Position numbers and translations under genes: made by a program | Assembly: GCA_012797095.1 (NCBI GenBank) | Contig: JAAZPS010000351.1 | Span: forward strand, 1 to 6,310 | DNA length: 6,310 nt | Direction: 5' to 3' | From: Bacillota bacterium | GTDB lineage: Bacteria > Bacillota > Dethiobacteria > DTU022 | In this document: positions 1 to 5,353 of the stretch, piece by piece | How the letters are laid out: each line of letters opens with the position of its first letter | How positions within the stretch are numbered: position 1 is the first letter of the stretch | Notes under the pieces: generated by a model | Database searches by the model: none | The model's input: only the letters and a program-made list of their open reading frames with translations | What the model was told of the DNA's origin: nothing

Positions 1-824
1 CGATCGTTGATCTCCTTGAAACGGTTCAGGTCCAGAAACACGATGGAGAAGCGCTTGTTGTATCTTTTACTGAAAGCGATCTCCTCCTTGATCCGCTCTA
101 TGATGAAGCCGCTGTGAAAAAGGCCGGTCAGGGGATCGGTCACCGAATTGTGATAGATCTCTGCGCTTAGCTTCAGCTCGTTGCCCAGGAGTTTGCTTAC
201 AGAGAAGATGGCGATGATGATGGTGCCGAGGGTAAACAGAAGGTAATAGGCATACGGAAAACCGTCAAAATCGTTGAAATGAATGGGCAGTGCATTTATC
301 CCGATAATAAGGGTGGTTATACCAAAACCGAACAGACCGGCTCTGATACTGAAGCGGAGGGTTGTCGCGATCAGCGGTAGAAAGAAGGCGGTGATATAAA
401 AACTTTTGAGCCCTCCGGTAAAGTAGACGACCCCCCCGAGCAAAAGGTAATCAAACCAATCGAGGTAAAACGAACGCTGCCGGTCACGATCCTGATCCGA
501 GCTCAGCAGGAGCCGTAGCGAGATATAACCGACAGAGACTGCGATCAAGAAAACAGTTACAGTCCAGGCATAATGCAGGTGGGGGTATGAAGCGAGAAAA
601 AAGATCAGACAGTAAACAAAATAGATCGCCCGGAGCCGTTTGAAAAAATGGCTCATCATGTGGCGGCGCCTTAATTCGTAGCTGTGATAGGTGTAGCGAT
701 CGGCTTCTTCCACCTCGGGGATGCGAGATTTTAGATCGAAAATATCCAGCAGTTCTACGCCGATCTGGACAAATTTCAGTTTGAATGCGGTAGCTGCTTT
801 TCGGATCAATCTGAAAACACCCAA
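1..824 (-). CDS. Membrane-anchored GGDEF protein (probable diguanylate cyclase), C-terminus cut by window edge
   Basis: The frame is open from 824 to the left edge, giving 274 full codons. Residues 1-64 are a basic cytoplasmic N-terminus. About six hydrophobic segments follow (roughly 66-80, 85-105, 123-137, 142-158, 162-180 and 190-212), then a linker and the start of a GGDEF domain. Visible GGDEF marks are DPLTGL at 230-235 and LDLNRFKEIND at 264-274. In this family the first Asp of that motif (D265) binds metal and the Asn (N273) contacts the guanine base. The GGDEF loop and any inhibitory site lie outside the window, so activity cannot be judged. Known role of the family: making cyclic di-GMP from two GTP at the membrane. 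The start is TTG, chosen because an AAGGAG site sits 7 nt upstream and no in-frame ATG lies near it. No sensor family was recognised in the membrane part. It is transcribed away from the metal-transport operon. Confidence 0.88.
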   Translation of the reverse strand, partial: MGVFRLIRKAATAFKLKFVQIGVELLDIFDLKSRIPEVEEADRYTYHSYELRRRHMMSHFFKRLRAIYFVYCLIFFLASYPHLHYAWTVTVFLIAVSVGYISLRLLLSSDQDRDRQRSFYLDWFDYLLLGGVVYFTGGLKSFYITAFFLPLIATTLRFSIRAGLFGFGITTLIIGINALPIHFNDFDGFPYAYYLLFTLGTIIIAIFSVSKLLGNELKLSAEIYHNSVTDPLTGLFHSGFIIERIKEEIAFSKRYNKRFSIVFLDLNRFKEIND

Positions 825-831
825 GGGTATT

Positions 832-837
832 CTCCTT
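832..837 (-). promoter_or_regulatory. Ribosome binding site that fixes a TTG start
   Basis: AAGGAG on the minus strand lies 7 nt before the TTG at 824-822. The first in-frame ATG codons come only at residues 56 and 57 and lack such a site, and the TTG choice keeps the conserved basic N-terminal region. A weak TTG start suggests modest translation of the GGDEF gene. Confidence 0.7.
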
Positions 838-968
838 TTCTGGTTGGCCTGTTCATCCGGGCAATAAACACCCGTATCTCCCGGTCCGGTAGCTGCCTCA
901 TATGAAAAAGATCTTGGGTTCCAGGGATGCTTTTTACGAAAGTGTGTTCGGGATCAGGATATCTTCAT

Positions 969-992
969 TATGCAACCCGTTATGCAACCCGT
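969..992. repeat. Perfect 12-bp tandem duplication
   Basis: The unit TATGCAACCCGT occurs twice head to tail (969-980 and 981-992) with no mismatch. It lies in the non-coding leader of the GGDEF gene. Only two copies are present, so a recent slippage duplication is the simplest reading. Confidence 0.85.
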
Positions 993-1025
993 TGAAAAGA
1001 GTGCCGATTCGTGCTGTTTTCATCT

Positions 1026-1042
1026 AACCGGCCCGGCCGGCT
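1026..1042 (-). other. GC-rich 7-bp hairpin in the GGDEF leader
   Basis: On the minus strand the arms AGCCGGC and GCCGGTT pair over a CGG triloop (five G-C pairs, one A-T, one G-T). It sits about 110 nt into the predicted transcript. No run of T follows on either strand, so it is not a canonical intrinsic terminator. Confidence 0.45.
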
Positions 1043-1112
1043 GCGCTCCCATGAAAGATCTCGCGTTTTCAATTCTTGTGATCCTCAACAGGTGAAAAGA
1101 TAGCCCGGGAGG

Positions 1113-1127
1113 TTGTCTAGTTGACAA
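1113..1127. repeat. Inverted repeat TTGTC-N5-GACAA
   Basis: Perfect 5-bp arms around a 5-nt loop, placed about 24-38 nt downstream of the predicted GGDEF transcription start. It could be a second small leader hairpin or a half of a repressor site. Arms this short can arise by chance. Confidence 0.3.
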
Positions 1128-1128
1128 A

Positions 1129-1151
1129 GGTCTGTGCGTGCGGAACAGACC
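1129..1151. repeat. Inverted repeat at the predicted start of the GGDEF transcript
   Basis: Perfect 7-bp arms GGTCTGT (1129-1135) and ACAGACC (1145-1151) flank a 9-nt spacer. The outer end coincides with the predicted transcription start (about 7 nt beyond TATAAT). It could therefore be a 5'-terminal stem-loop that protects the mRNA, or an operator at +1. The sequence cannot tell the two apart. Confidence 0.5.
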
Positions 1152-1157
1152 ACCATT

Positions 1158-1187
1158 ATTATACTATGCCGGTGGAAGTTTTGTAAA
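1158..1187 (-). promoter_or_regulatory. Sigma-70/sigma-A type promoter for the GGDEF gene
   Basis: On the minus strand a perfect -10 TATAAT (1163-1158), preceded by TAG, lies 18 nt from a -35 TTTACA (1187-1182, 5 of 6 to TTGACA). With the offset TTACAA the spacer is 17 nt. This is the best promoter in the window. It points at the GGDEF gene 334 nt away with no other gene between. Confidence 0.7.
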
Positions 1188-1390
1188 GCAGAACCTTACA
1201 AAATATGACAATATATTTAATTATTTTTCGGCAGAGTTATAACCGGCCGGATCAACGGTTGTTCTGAAAATATCGACCGGGATGTTTTGCGGGCTGCGTT
1301 CACCGCGCGCGGGTTAAAGAAAAACAGGATACGCTGAGTCGGGAGGGCCCGGACTGCAGCCGGAAGAGGGAATAGTTGAAAATTTATATA

Positions 1391-1419
1391 TTGCAGGAAC
1401 TATCGGTTTCATATAGAAT
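1391..1419 (+). promoter_or_regulatory. Candidate promoter P1 of the FmdE-transporter operon
   Basis: A TAGAAT -10 (1414-1419, 5 of 6 to consensus) lies 17 nt after a weak -35 TTGCAG (1391-1396). The predicted start falls near 1426, at the edge of the palindrome 1428-1454. Support is only consensus matching in an AT-rich stretch. Confidence 0.35.
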
Positions 1420-1427
1420 AGTATTCA

Positions 1428-1454
1428 GTGCTACCATAAAAATATTAGTGACAC
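1428..1454. promoter_or_regulatory. Candidate dimeric-repressor operator (NikR-like)
   Basis: GTGCTAC (1428-1434) and GTGACAC (1448-1454) form an imperfect inverted repeat with a 13-nt spacer. From memory, the NikR site proposed for deltaproteobacteria is GTGTTAC-N13/14-GTAACAC; each arm here differs from it by one base and the spacer fits. The site directly follows promoter P1, where a bound repressor would block transcription. The assignment to NikR is inference; no nikR gene is in the window. Confidence 0.35.
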
Positions 1455-1473
1455 CGCAGGGGCTGTTCTATTT

Positions 1474-1500
1474 TTGCCAGTAGGGTAACACAAATATTAT
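1474..1500 (+). promoter_or_regulatory. Candidate promoter P2 of the FmdE-transporter operon
   Basis: TTGCCA (1474-1479, 5 of 6) and TATTAT (1495-1500, 5 of 6) are separated by 15 nt, which is shorter than the usual 17. The -10 lies inside the palindrome 1484-1512, a typical arrangement for a repressed promoter. It is an alternative to, or a partner of, P1. Confidence 0.35.
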
Positions 1501-1512
1501 TCGGATGTTACC
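1484..1512. promoter_or_regulatory. Perfect 7-bp inverted repeat straddling the P2 -10 (candidate operator)
   Basis: GGTAACA (1484-1490) and TGTTACC (1506-1512) are perfect reverse complements with a 15-nt AT-rich spacer. The long spacer argues against a simple RNA hairpin and suits a dimeric DNA-binding protein reaching two successive major grooves. GTAACAC at 1485-1491 resembles the right arm of the palindrome at 1448-1454, so one regulator could use both sites. Confidence 0.45.
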
Positions 1513-1603
1513 GTGTGAATCGGTTAAGCGGTTTGCCGGAAGGGGGGATGAACAGGAAGGTTTCATCAGATCTTGATCTGCAGAGAAAGAAAGTAAGTCT
1601 TTC

Positions 1604-1610
1604 AGGAGGT
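1604..1610 (+). promoter_or_regulatory. Strong ribosome binding site of the FmdE gene
   Basis: AGGAGGT lies 7 nt before ATG 1618, close to the ideal anti-16S match. It settles the start codon and suggests the first operon gene is well translated. Confidence 0.8.
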
Positions 1611-1617
1611 AGGGTAG

Positions 1618-2232
1618 ATGAGTCTGGGAAATGCTGATTGGGAAAGAGCGGCCGCTTTTCACGGCCATATCTGCATCGGTCTGACAATCGGATACAGGGT
1701 GGCACAGATCGCCCTGGCCGCTCTGCAAGAGCAGCGGGCTGCTGACGAGGAGATGATCGCTATCGTGGAGAATGATGCCTGCGGCATTGATGCGATCATG
1801 GTATTGACCGGATGTACCCCGGGCAAGGGCAACCTGATCTTCAGGAACACCGGTAAAAATGTTTACACCTTCGGCAGCCGCAACTCCGGGAAAGCGCTCC
1901 GGATATCGGTGAACGGGGATATCTTGCAGAGCAGTCCCGAGATGAGGGCGCTTCAGCGGAAGGTAATCGAGGGAAGCGCGACCGCTGCTGACAGAGCGGA
2001 GTACGAGCGCCTTCGCGACCGGAAGATGAAGGACTTATTCAATATGCCGGTAGACAAATTTGCGGTGGTCAAGGAAGTTGATTTTGCGGTACCGGGGAAA
2101 GCGCGTCTTTTTTCCTCGGTGAAATGCAGCAGCTGTGGGGAGTATGCCATGGAGCCGAGGACAAGGAACCAAAACGGGAAGGTTGTCTGTCTGGACTGTT
2201 TTGATGATTATTCAAGGACGATTAAATTGTAA
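1618..2232 (+). CDS. FmdE-family protein with C-terminal zinc ribbon
   Basis: The product is 204 aa, soluble, with no signal peptide, so it is cytoplasmic. Residues 14-25 carry the FmdE signature (FHGHICIGLTIG: H15, H17, C19), followed by ENDACGIDAI (C55, D58) and LTGCTPGKGNLIF (C66), the conserved family core. A helical linker covers about 105-140. A C-terminal four-cysteine ribbon (C170-x2-C173 and C191-x2-C194) probably binds zinc. The family is named after a gene of the molybdenum formylmethanofuran dehydrogenase operon of methanogens, but bacterial members occur without that enzyme and their biochemical role is not established. It is first in an operon with a complete ABC importer, 28 nt before the binding-protein gene. 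A metal-handling or cofactor-handling role for the imported substrate is inference. Oddity: the usual HGHxCPG Pro is Ile here (I20). The family call is sure; the function is unknown. Confidence 0.9.
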   Translation: MSLGNADWERAAAFHGHICIGLTIGYRVAQIALAALQEQRAADEEMIAIVENDACGIDAIMVLTGCTPGKGNLIFRNTGKNVYTFGSRNSGKALRISVNGDILQSSPEMRALQRKVIEGSATAADRAEYERLRDRKMKDLFNMPVDKFAVVKEVDFAVPGKARLFSSVKCSSCGEYAMEPRTRNQNGKVVCLDCFDDYSRTIKL

Positions 2233-2260
2233 CTTATTTGATAAGAAAGGAACCGAAGGA

Positions 2261-3364
2261 ATGAGAAAAACGTTTGTGCTGATTCTGGTTGCTGTTCTTC
2301 TGGCCGGTGTCCTTTGCGGCTGTGCCGGCAACTCCGGCAGGACAACCGGGGGCGACACACGGACGATCACCGATATGCTCGGACGCGAAGTGGAGATACC
2401 GATAAAGGTCGAGACTATTGTCCCCCTGGCAAATACACCGCGCATGATCACCTATCTCGGATTGGCCGACAGGGCGGTGGGCATAGGGGGGATGTCTTCC
2501 GATGATATCAGTCCGGTGACTGCATATGCTTACGCCAACAAGGAGCTGTGGGCAGATCTGCCTGTTGTCGGAACCGATTCCATGGGGGCAACGGACTATT
2601 ACCCGGAAGAGATCATCAAGGCGAATCCCGATCTGATCCTGTGCTCCTATACCAGGGAGCTGGCCGATGAGATCCAGACCAAAACCGGCATCCCCGTTGT
2701 TGCTGTGCCCATGGGGACTCTGTTCGGGGAGGATTACGAGGCCGCGCTGCGCCTGCTGGCCGATGTGTGCGGGGTGCCGGAGCGGGCGGAGACGGTGATC
2801 GCCTTTATCAACGGTTGCCTGGAGGATCTCAAGGCGAGGACAGCGGAGATTCCGGAGAAGGATAAACCCTCGGTCCTGGGGGCGGCGGCAACCTTCAAGG
2901 GGTCGCATGGCATCGAAGGTGTCTATATCAAGTATACCGTCTTTGAGACGATCGGGGCCAACGATGTCACCGCCGACATCCCCGAAAAAGGCGGTGCCGT
3001 GCTGGTCGACAAAGAGAAGATCATTGACTGGGATCCCGAGTTTGTTTTCCTGGACAGCAGCGGCGTCGATATCGTGAGGACGGATTTCAGGGAGAACCCC
3101 GATTTTTATGCCCATCTCTCCGCGGTTAGGGATCGCAAGGTCTACCAGTATCCCAGCTCGACCTCCTACTATTCGAATGTGGAGATCCCCCTGGTTAACT
3201 GCTATTATGTGGGCACGATCGTCTTCCCGGAACAATTTGCCGATATTGATTTCGAGGAGAAAGCCAACGAGATATTTGAATTCTTCCTCGGTGCCAAAAA
3301 TTACATTAAAGAGTTCGAAGCATCCGGGTCCGGCTACGGCAAAGTGACCCTCAAGGAGGACTGA
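2261..3364 (+). CDS. ABC importer substrate-binding lipoprotein (Fe3+-siderophore/cobalamin/metal-chelate type)
   Basis: The product is 367 aa. ATG 2261 is chosen over upstream in-frame starts inside the FmdE gene because AAAGGA lies 9 nt before it and it gives a lipoprotein signal: basic MRK, a hydrophobic stretch 5-18 and lipobox LCGC with lipidated C21. The mature part has the two-lobe periplasmic-binding-protein pattern (PF01497 type): TITDMLGREVEIP at 35-47, the first-lobe NPDLIL at 122-127, a helical backbone link around 180-195, and a second lobe with GSHGIEG (214-220) and DPEFVFLD (258-265). The C-terminal stretch YYSNVEIPLVNCYYVGTIVFPEQF (303-326) is typical of the subset usually annotated as iron transport binding proteins. 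Role: capture of substrate outside the membrane and delivery to the permease. Substrate is not deducible; databases label such proteins iron, cobalamin or metal. Its stop overlaps the permease start by one base (TGATG). Confidence 0.9.
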   Translation: MRKTFVLILVAVLLAGVLCGCAGNSGRTTGGDTRTITDMLGREVEIPIKVETIVPLANTPRMITYLGLADRAVGIGGMSSDDISPVTAYAYANKELWADLPVVGTDSMGATDYYPEEIIKANPDLILCSYTRELADEIQTKTGIPVVAVPMGTLFGEDYEAALRLLADVCGVPERAETVIAFINGCLEDLKARTAEIPEKDKPSVLGAAATFKGSHGIEGVYIKYTVFETIGANDVTADIPEKGGAVLVDKEKIIDWDPEFVFLDSSGVDIVRTDFRENPDFYAHLSAVRDRKVYQYPSSTSYYSNVEIPLVNCYYVGTIVFPEQFADIDFEEKANEIFEFFLGAKNYIKEFEASGSGYGKVTLKED

Positions 3365-4446
3365 TGGAGGGTAAGCAGCAGATCACGCAACTGGAGGCCT
3401 ACGCAACTTATGTCAAACGGAAGCAGCTTGTCTTCATCGCTGCGGTTCTGGCGACGGTTGGGGTAGCGCTTTACGCCGTCAGCGCCGGCTCGATGTCGAT
3501 CCCGCTGCCGGAGGTGATCCGTGCTCTTCTCGGCAGGGGGGATCCGCGGACCCATACGGTAATCTGGAATATCCGGCTGACGCGGGTTACAGCTGCCATC
3601 CTGGTGGGCGGTTCGCTCTCGGTTTCCGGTGCTGTCATGCAGTGTGTTCTGCAGAACCCGCTGGCGTCGGCTTCGACGTTGGGGGTATCGCAAGGGGCCG
3701 CCTTCGGTGCGGCGCTGGGGATCATCGTCTTCGGCGGCGGGGTCGTGCAATCCGACTCTGCCGCCGCGGCGGTGGCCATCAGCAATCCCTATATCGTGAC
3801 CGTCTGTGCCTTTGCCTGCGGTTCGTTCTCGACTCTGGTGATCATTGTTCTATCGCAGTTAAAGCGGGATCTGGGACCAGGCGGGCTCATCCTGGCCGGT
3901 GTTGCGCTGAGCTCGCTGTTTTCCGGCGGCACCGCCCTGCTCCAGTACTTCGCCGATGAGACCAAGATCGCCACGGTGGTCTTCTGGACCTTCGGCAACC
4001 TGGGCGCGGCGGGCTGGAAGGTGCTCTCCATCCTGGCGGTGGTATTTCTTATCGCCGTGGTCTATTTCATGCTCAACCGCTGGAATTACAATGCCATGGA
4101 AAGCGGGGCCGATACGGCCAAGAGTCTGGGGGTCAACACCAGAATGGTGATGCTGGCGGGCATGGGCATCGGGACGCTCACCGCTGCGGTGGCGGTCTCT
4201 TTTGTCGGTATAATCAGCTTTGTCGGGCTGGTGGCACCGCATATCATGCGCCGGTTTGTGGGCAATGACTACCGCTACCTGATCCCCTGCTCCGCCGCAG
4301 CGGGGGCGCTGCTGCTCATCCTGGCCGACAGCTTTGGCCGGCTGGTGATCGCGCCGGTCATTCTGCCCATCGGGGCGATCACTTCATTTTTGGGTGCGCC
4401 CATGTTCCTTTATCTTCTGTTCAGGGGGTTGGAGAGAAGTGGTTGA
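3364..4446 (+). CDS. FecCD/BtuC-type ABC transporter permease
   Basis: The product is 360 aa, the usual length for this family, which forms homodimers with about ten helices per subunit. Recognisable motifs in order are IRLTRVTAAILVGGSLSVSG (70-89), QNPLASASTLGVSQGAAFG (97-115), LAGVALSSLFSGG (177-189), the long GIISFVGLVAPHIMR (282-296) that includes the cytoplasmic loop coupling to the ATPase, GNDYRYLIP (300-308), and PIGAITSFLGAP (335-346). It forms the membrane channel that takes substrate from the lipoprotein. ATG 3364 shares its A with the preceding TGA, and AAGGAGG ends 4 nt before it, so translation is probably coupled. About 20 residues precede the first helix, a cytoplasmic tail with no known motif. 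The family call is firm; specificity among iron-siderophore, haem, cobalamin or free-metal-chelate importers cannot be set. Confidence 0.94.
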   Translation: MEGKQQITQLEAYATYVKRKQLVFIAAVLATVGVALYAVSAGSMSIPLPEVIRALLGRGDPRTHTVIWNIRLTRVTAAILVGGSLSVSGAVMQCVLQNPLASASTLGVSQGAAFGAALGIIVFGGGVVQSDSAAAAVAISNPYIVTVCAFACGSFSTLVIIVLSQLKRDLGPGGLILAGVALSSLFSGGTALLQYFADETKIATVVFWTFGNLGAAGWKVLSILAVVFLIAVVYFMLNRWNYNAMESGADTAKSLGVNTRMVMLAGMGIGTLTAAVAVSFVGIISFVGLVAPHIMRRFVGNDYRYLIPCSAAAGALLLILADSFGRLVIAPVILPIGAITSFLGAPMFLYLLFRGLERSG

Positions 4447-5251
4447 GGTTAAAGATATCACATTCACCTACAGACCGGGTACCGGAAACGTGCTGCAAGA
4501 GATCAGCTTTGCTCTGGAGCGGAATCAATCTGTTGCTATCCTGGGGAACAACGGGGCCGGCAAAAGCACCCTGCTCAAATGTATCAACCGGATCTGCGCT
4601 CCCCAGAGAGGCGAGGTGCTCATTGACGGCAGCAGCGTCTCGAAGATGACCAGAAACGAGATGGCCCGCAATATCTCCTATGTTGCACAGAATAATATGT
4701 CGCTCAACATGACGGTGTTCGATGCGATCCTGCTGGGGCGGAAGCCTTATATCACCTGGGATGCGACCGCGGAAGATATGGGCATCGTCTACAAGATCAT
4801 CGAAAAGATGCAGCTGGCAGATTTCGCCCTGCGCAATGTCTCGGAGCTTTCCGGGGGAGAGAGGCAGAAGGTGATGCTGGCCAGGGCGCTGGCCCAGGAG
4901 CCGAAACTCTTGCTCCTTGACGAGCCCACGAGCAACCTTGATCCCCGGAATCAGCACGAAGTGCTCCGCATGGTCAAGGCAATCGCCCGGGAGCACAATA
5001 TCGCGGTGGCAATTGTCATTCATGACCTCAACCTGGCGATCCGTTACTGTGACCGTTTCCTGTTCCTTAAAGATTCACGGCTCTTTTCCTTTGGTGGGCT
5101 GGAGAGCATGACCCCGGAAAATATCGAAGAGGTCTATCAGATCCATGTTCATATTATCGAGCATCGGGGTATCCCGGTGATCGTTCCCTTCCCCGATGTG
5201 GCGGTGGGGGGCAATTACACTGCTGAAGAGAGCATCGCTCTGATCTCGTGA
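4439..5251 (+). CDS. ABC transporter ATP-binding protein (FecE/BtuD type)
   Basis: The product is 270 aa with all parts of a working ABC ATPase: Walker A GNNGAGKST (36-44), Q-loop Q84, signature LSGGE (137-141), Walker B LLLLDE (157-162), D-loop SNLD (165-168) and switch histidine H195. It powers import by the permease encoded just upstream; the complete set has no missing subunit. The start is taken as GTG 4439, which begins VVEVKDITFTY, the usual start of the fold, and overlaps the permease end by 8 nt. The RBS is either AGGGGG at 4423-4428 or GGAG at 4431-4434. An earlier GTG at 4394 would add 15 residues unlike the family. The roughly 40-residue C-terminal tail after the fold (MTPENIEEVYQIHVHI at 224-239) is typical of Fec-type ATPases. 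It is last in the operon; the next gene is convergent. Confidence 0.94.
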   Translation: MVEVKDITFTYRPGTGNVLQEISFALERNQSVAILGNNGAGKSTLLKCINRICAPQRGEVLIDGSSVSKMTRNEMARNISYVAQNNMSLNMTVFDAILLGRKPYITWDATAEDMGIVYKIIEKMQLADFALRNVSELSGGERQKVMLARALAQEPKLLLLDEPTSNLDPRNQHEVLRMVKAIAREHNIAVAIVIHDLNLAIRYCDRFLFLKDSRLFSFGGLESMTPENIEEVYQIHVHIIEHRGIPVIVPFPDVAVGGNYTAEESIALIS

Positions 5252-5269
5252 TGGTAAACGGAGTCGACG

Positions 5270-5288
5270 GTTGCCGGAATCCGGTAAC
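5270..5288. other. 8-bp hairpin in the convergent spacer, possible weak terminator
   Basis: GTTGCCGG (5270-5277) and CCGGTAAC (5281-5288) pair over an AAT loop with one G-T wobble. It starts 18 nt after the ATPase stop, where the operon should end, and also lies downstream of the minus-strand gene. No T-run follows on either strand, so it is not a standard intrinsic terminator. Overlapping alternatives occur nearby: GGAATC/GATTCC (5276-5281 with 5296-5301), GGATC/GATCC, and the 10-bp palindrome CCGGATCCGG at 5301-5310. Confidence 0.35.
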
Positions 5289-5353
5289 AGGATCTGATTC
5301 CCGGATCCGGACCGCTCGATGAAGAAACAAGATTTATCCGGCCTGTTCGGAGG

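Larger units (their letters stand above)
825..1151 (-). other. Long 5' leader of the GGDEF gene
   Basis: If transcription starts near 1151, the GGDEF mRNA has a leader of about 325 nt with no convincing gene. It contains three inverted repeats (1129-1151, 1113-1127, 1026-1042), a 12-bp tandem duplication (969-992) and a weaker stem near the RBS (GGG/CCC arms around 855-870). The leader was compared by eye with the cyclic di-GMP-I riboswitch. A short CACGCACAG stretch at its beginning looks similar, but the following core does not align, so no riboswitch class is claimed. No U-tract terminator was seen. A 31-codon reading frame from ATG 901 runs into the GGDEF start but has no RBS. Confidence 0.4.

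Noticed and set aside
806..901. 31-codon minus-strand upstream reading frame (starts MRQLPDRE) overlapping the GGDEF start
   Set aside because: It has no ribosome binding site and no recognisable product; a frame this short arises easily by chance.
1100..1151. Possible cyclic di-GMP-I riboswitch in the GGDEF leader, because of CACGCACAG and CCTCCCGGGCTA on the minus strand
   Set aside because: The conserved core stems and the tetraloop-receptor arrangement of that riboswitch cannot be laid on the sequence; the similar bits are short and wrongly spaced.
1303..1312. Perfect 10-bp palindrome CCGCGCGCGG
   Set aside because: It is an alternating GC run likely to be self-complementary by chance, with no promoter or gene edge beside it.
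1391..1617. Cobalamin or molybdenum-cofactor riboswitch upstream of the FmdE operon
   Set aside because: No B12 box (GCCACTG-like) and no recognisable Moco-motif stems were seen; the long-spacer palindromes look more like DNA operators.
2135..2260. Extended N-terminus of the binding protein starting inside the FmdE gene
   Set aside because: The added 42 residues are a frame shadow of FmdE and would bury the lipoprotein signal peptide; ATG 2261 has its own RBS.
2234..3235. 333-codon minus-strand open frame opposite the binding-protein gene
   Set aside because: It is antisense to a clear conserved gene, its composition is His/Arg/Asp/Gly-rich as expected from a reverse-frame shadow, and it has no family features.
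4394..4438. Earlier GTG start for the ATPase
   Set aside because: It would add 15 residues encoded inside the permease gene that do not fit the ABC fold; GTG 4439 gives the usual N-terminus.
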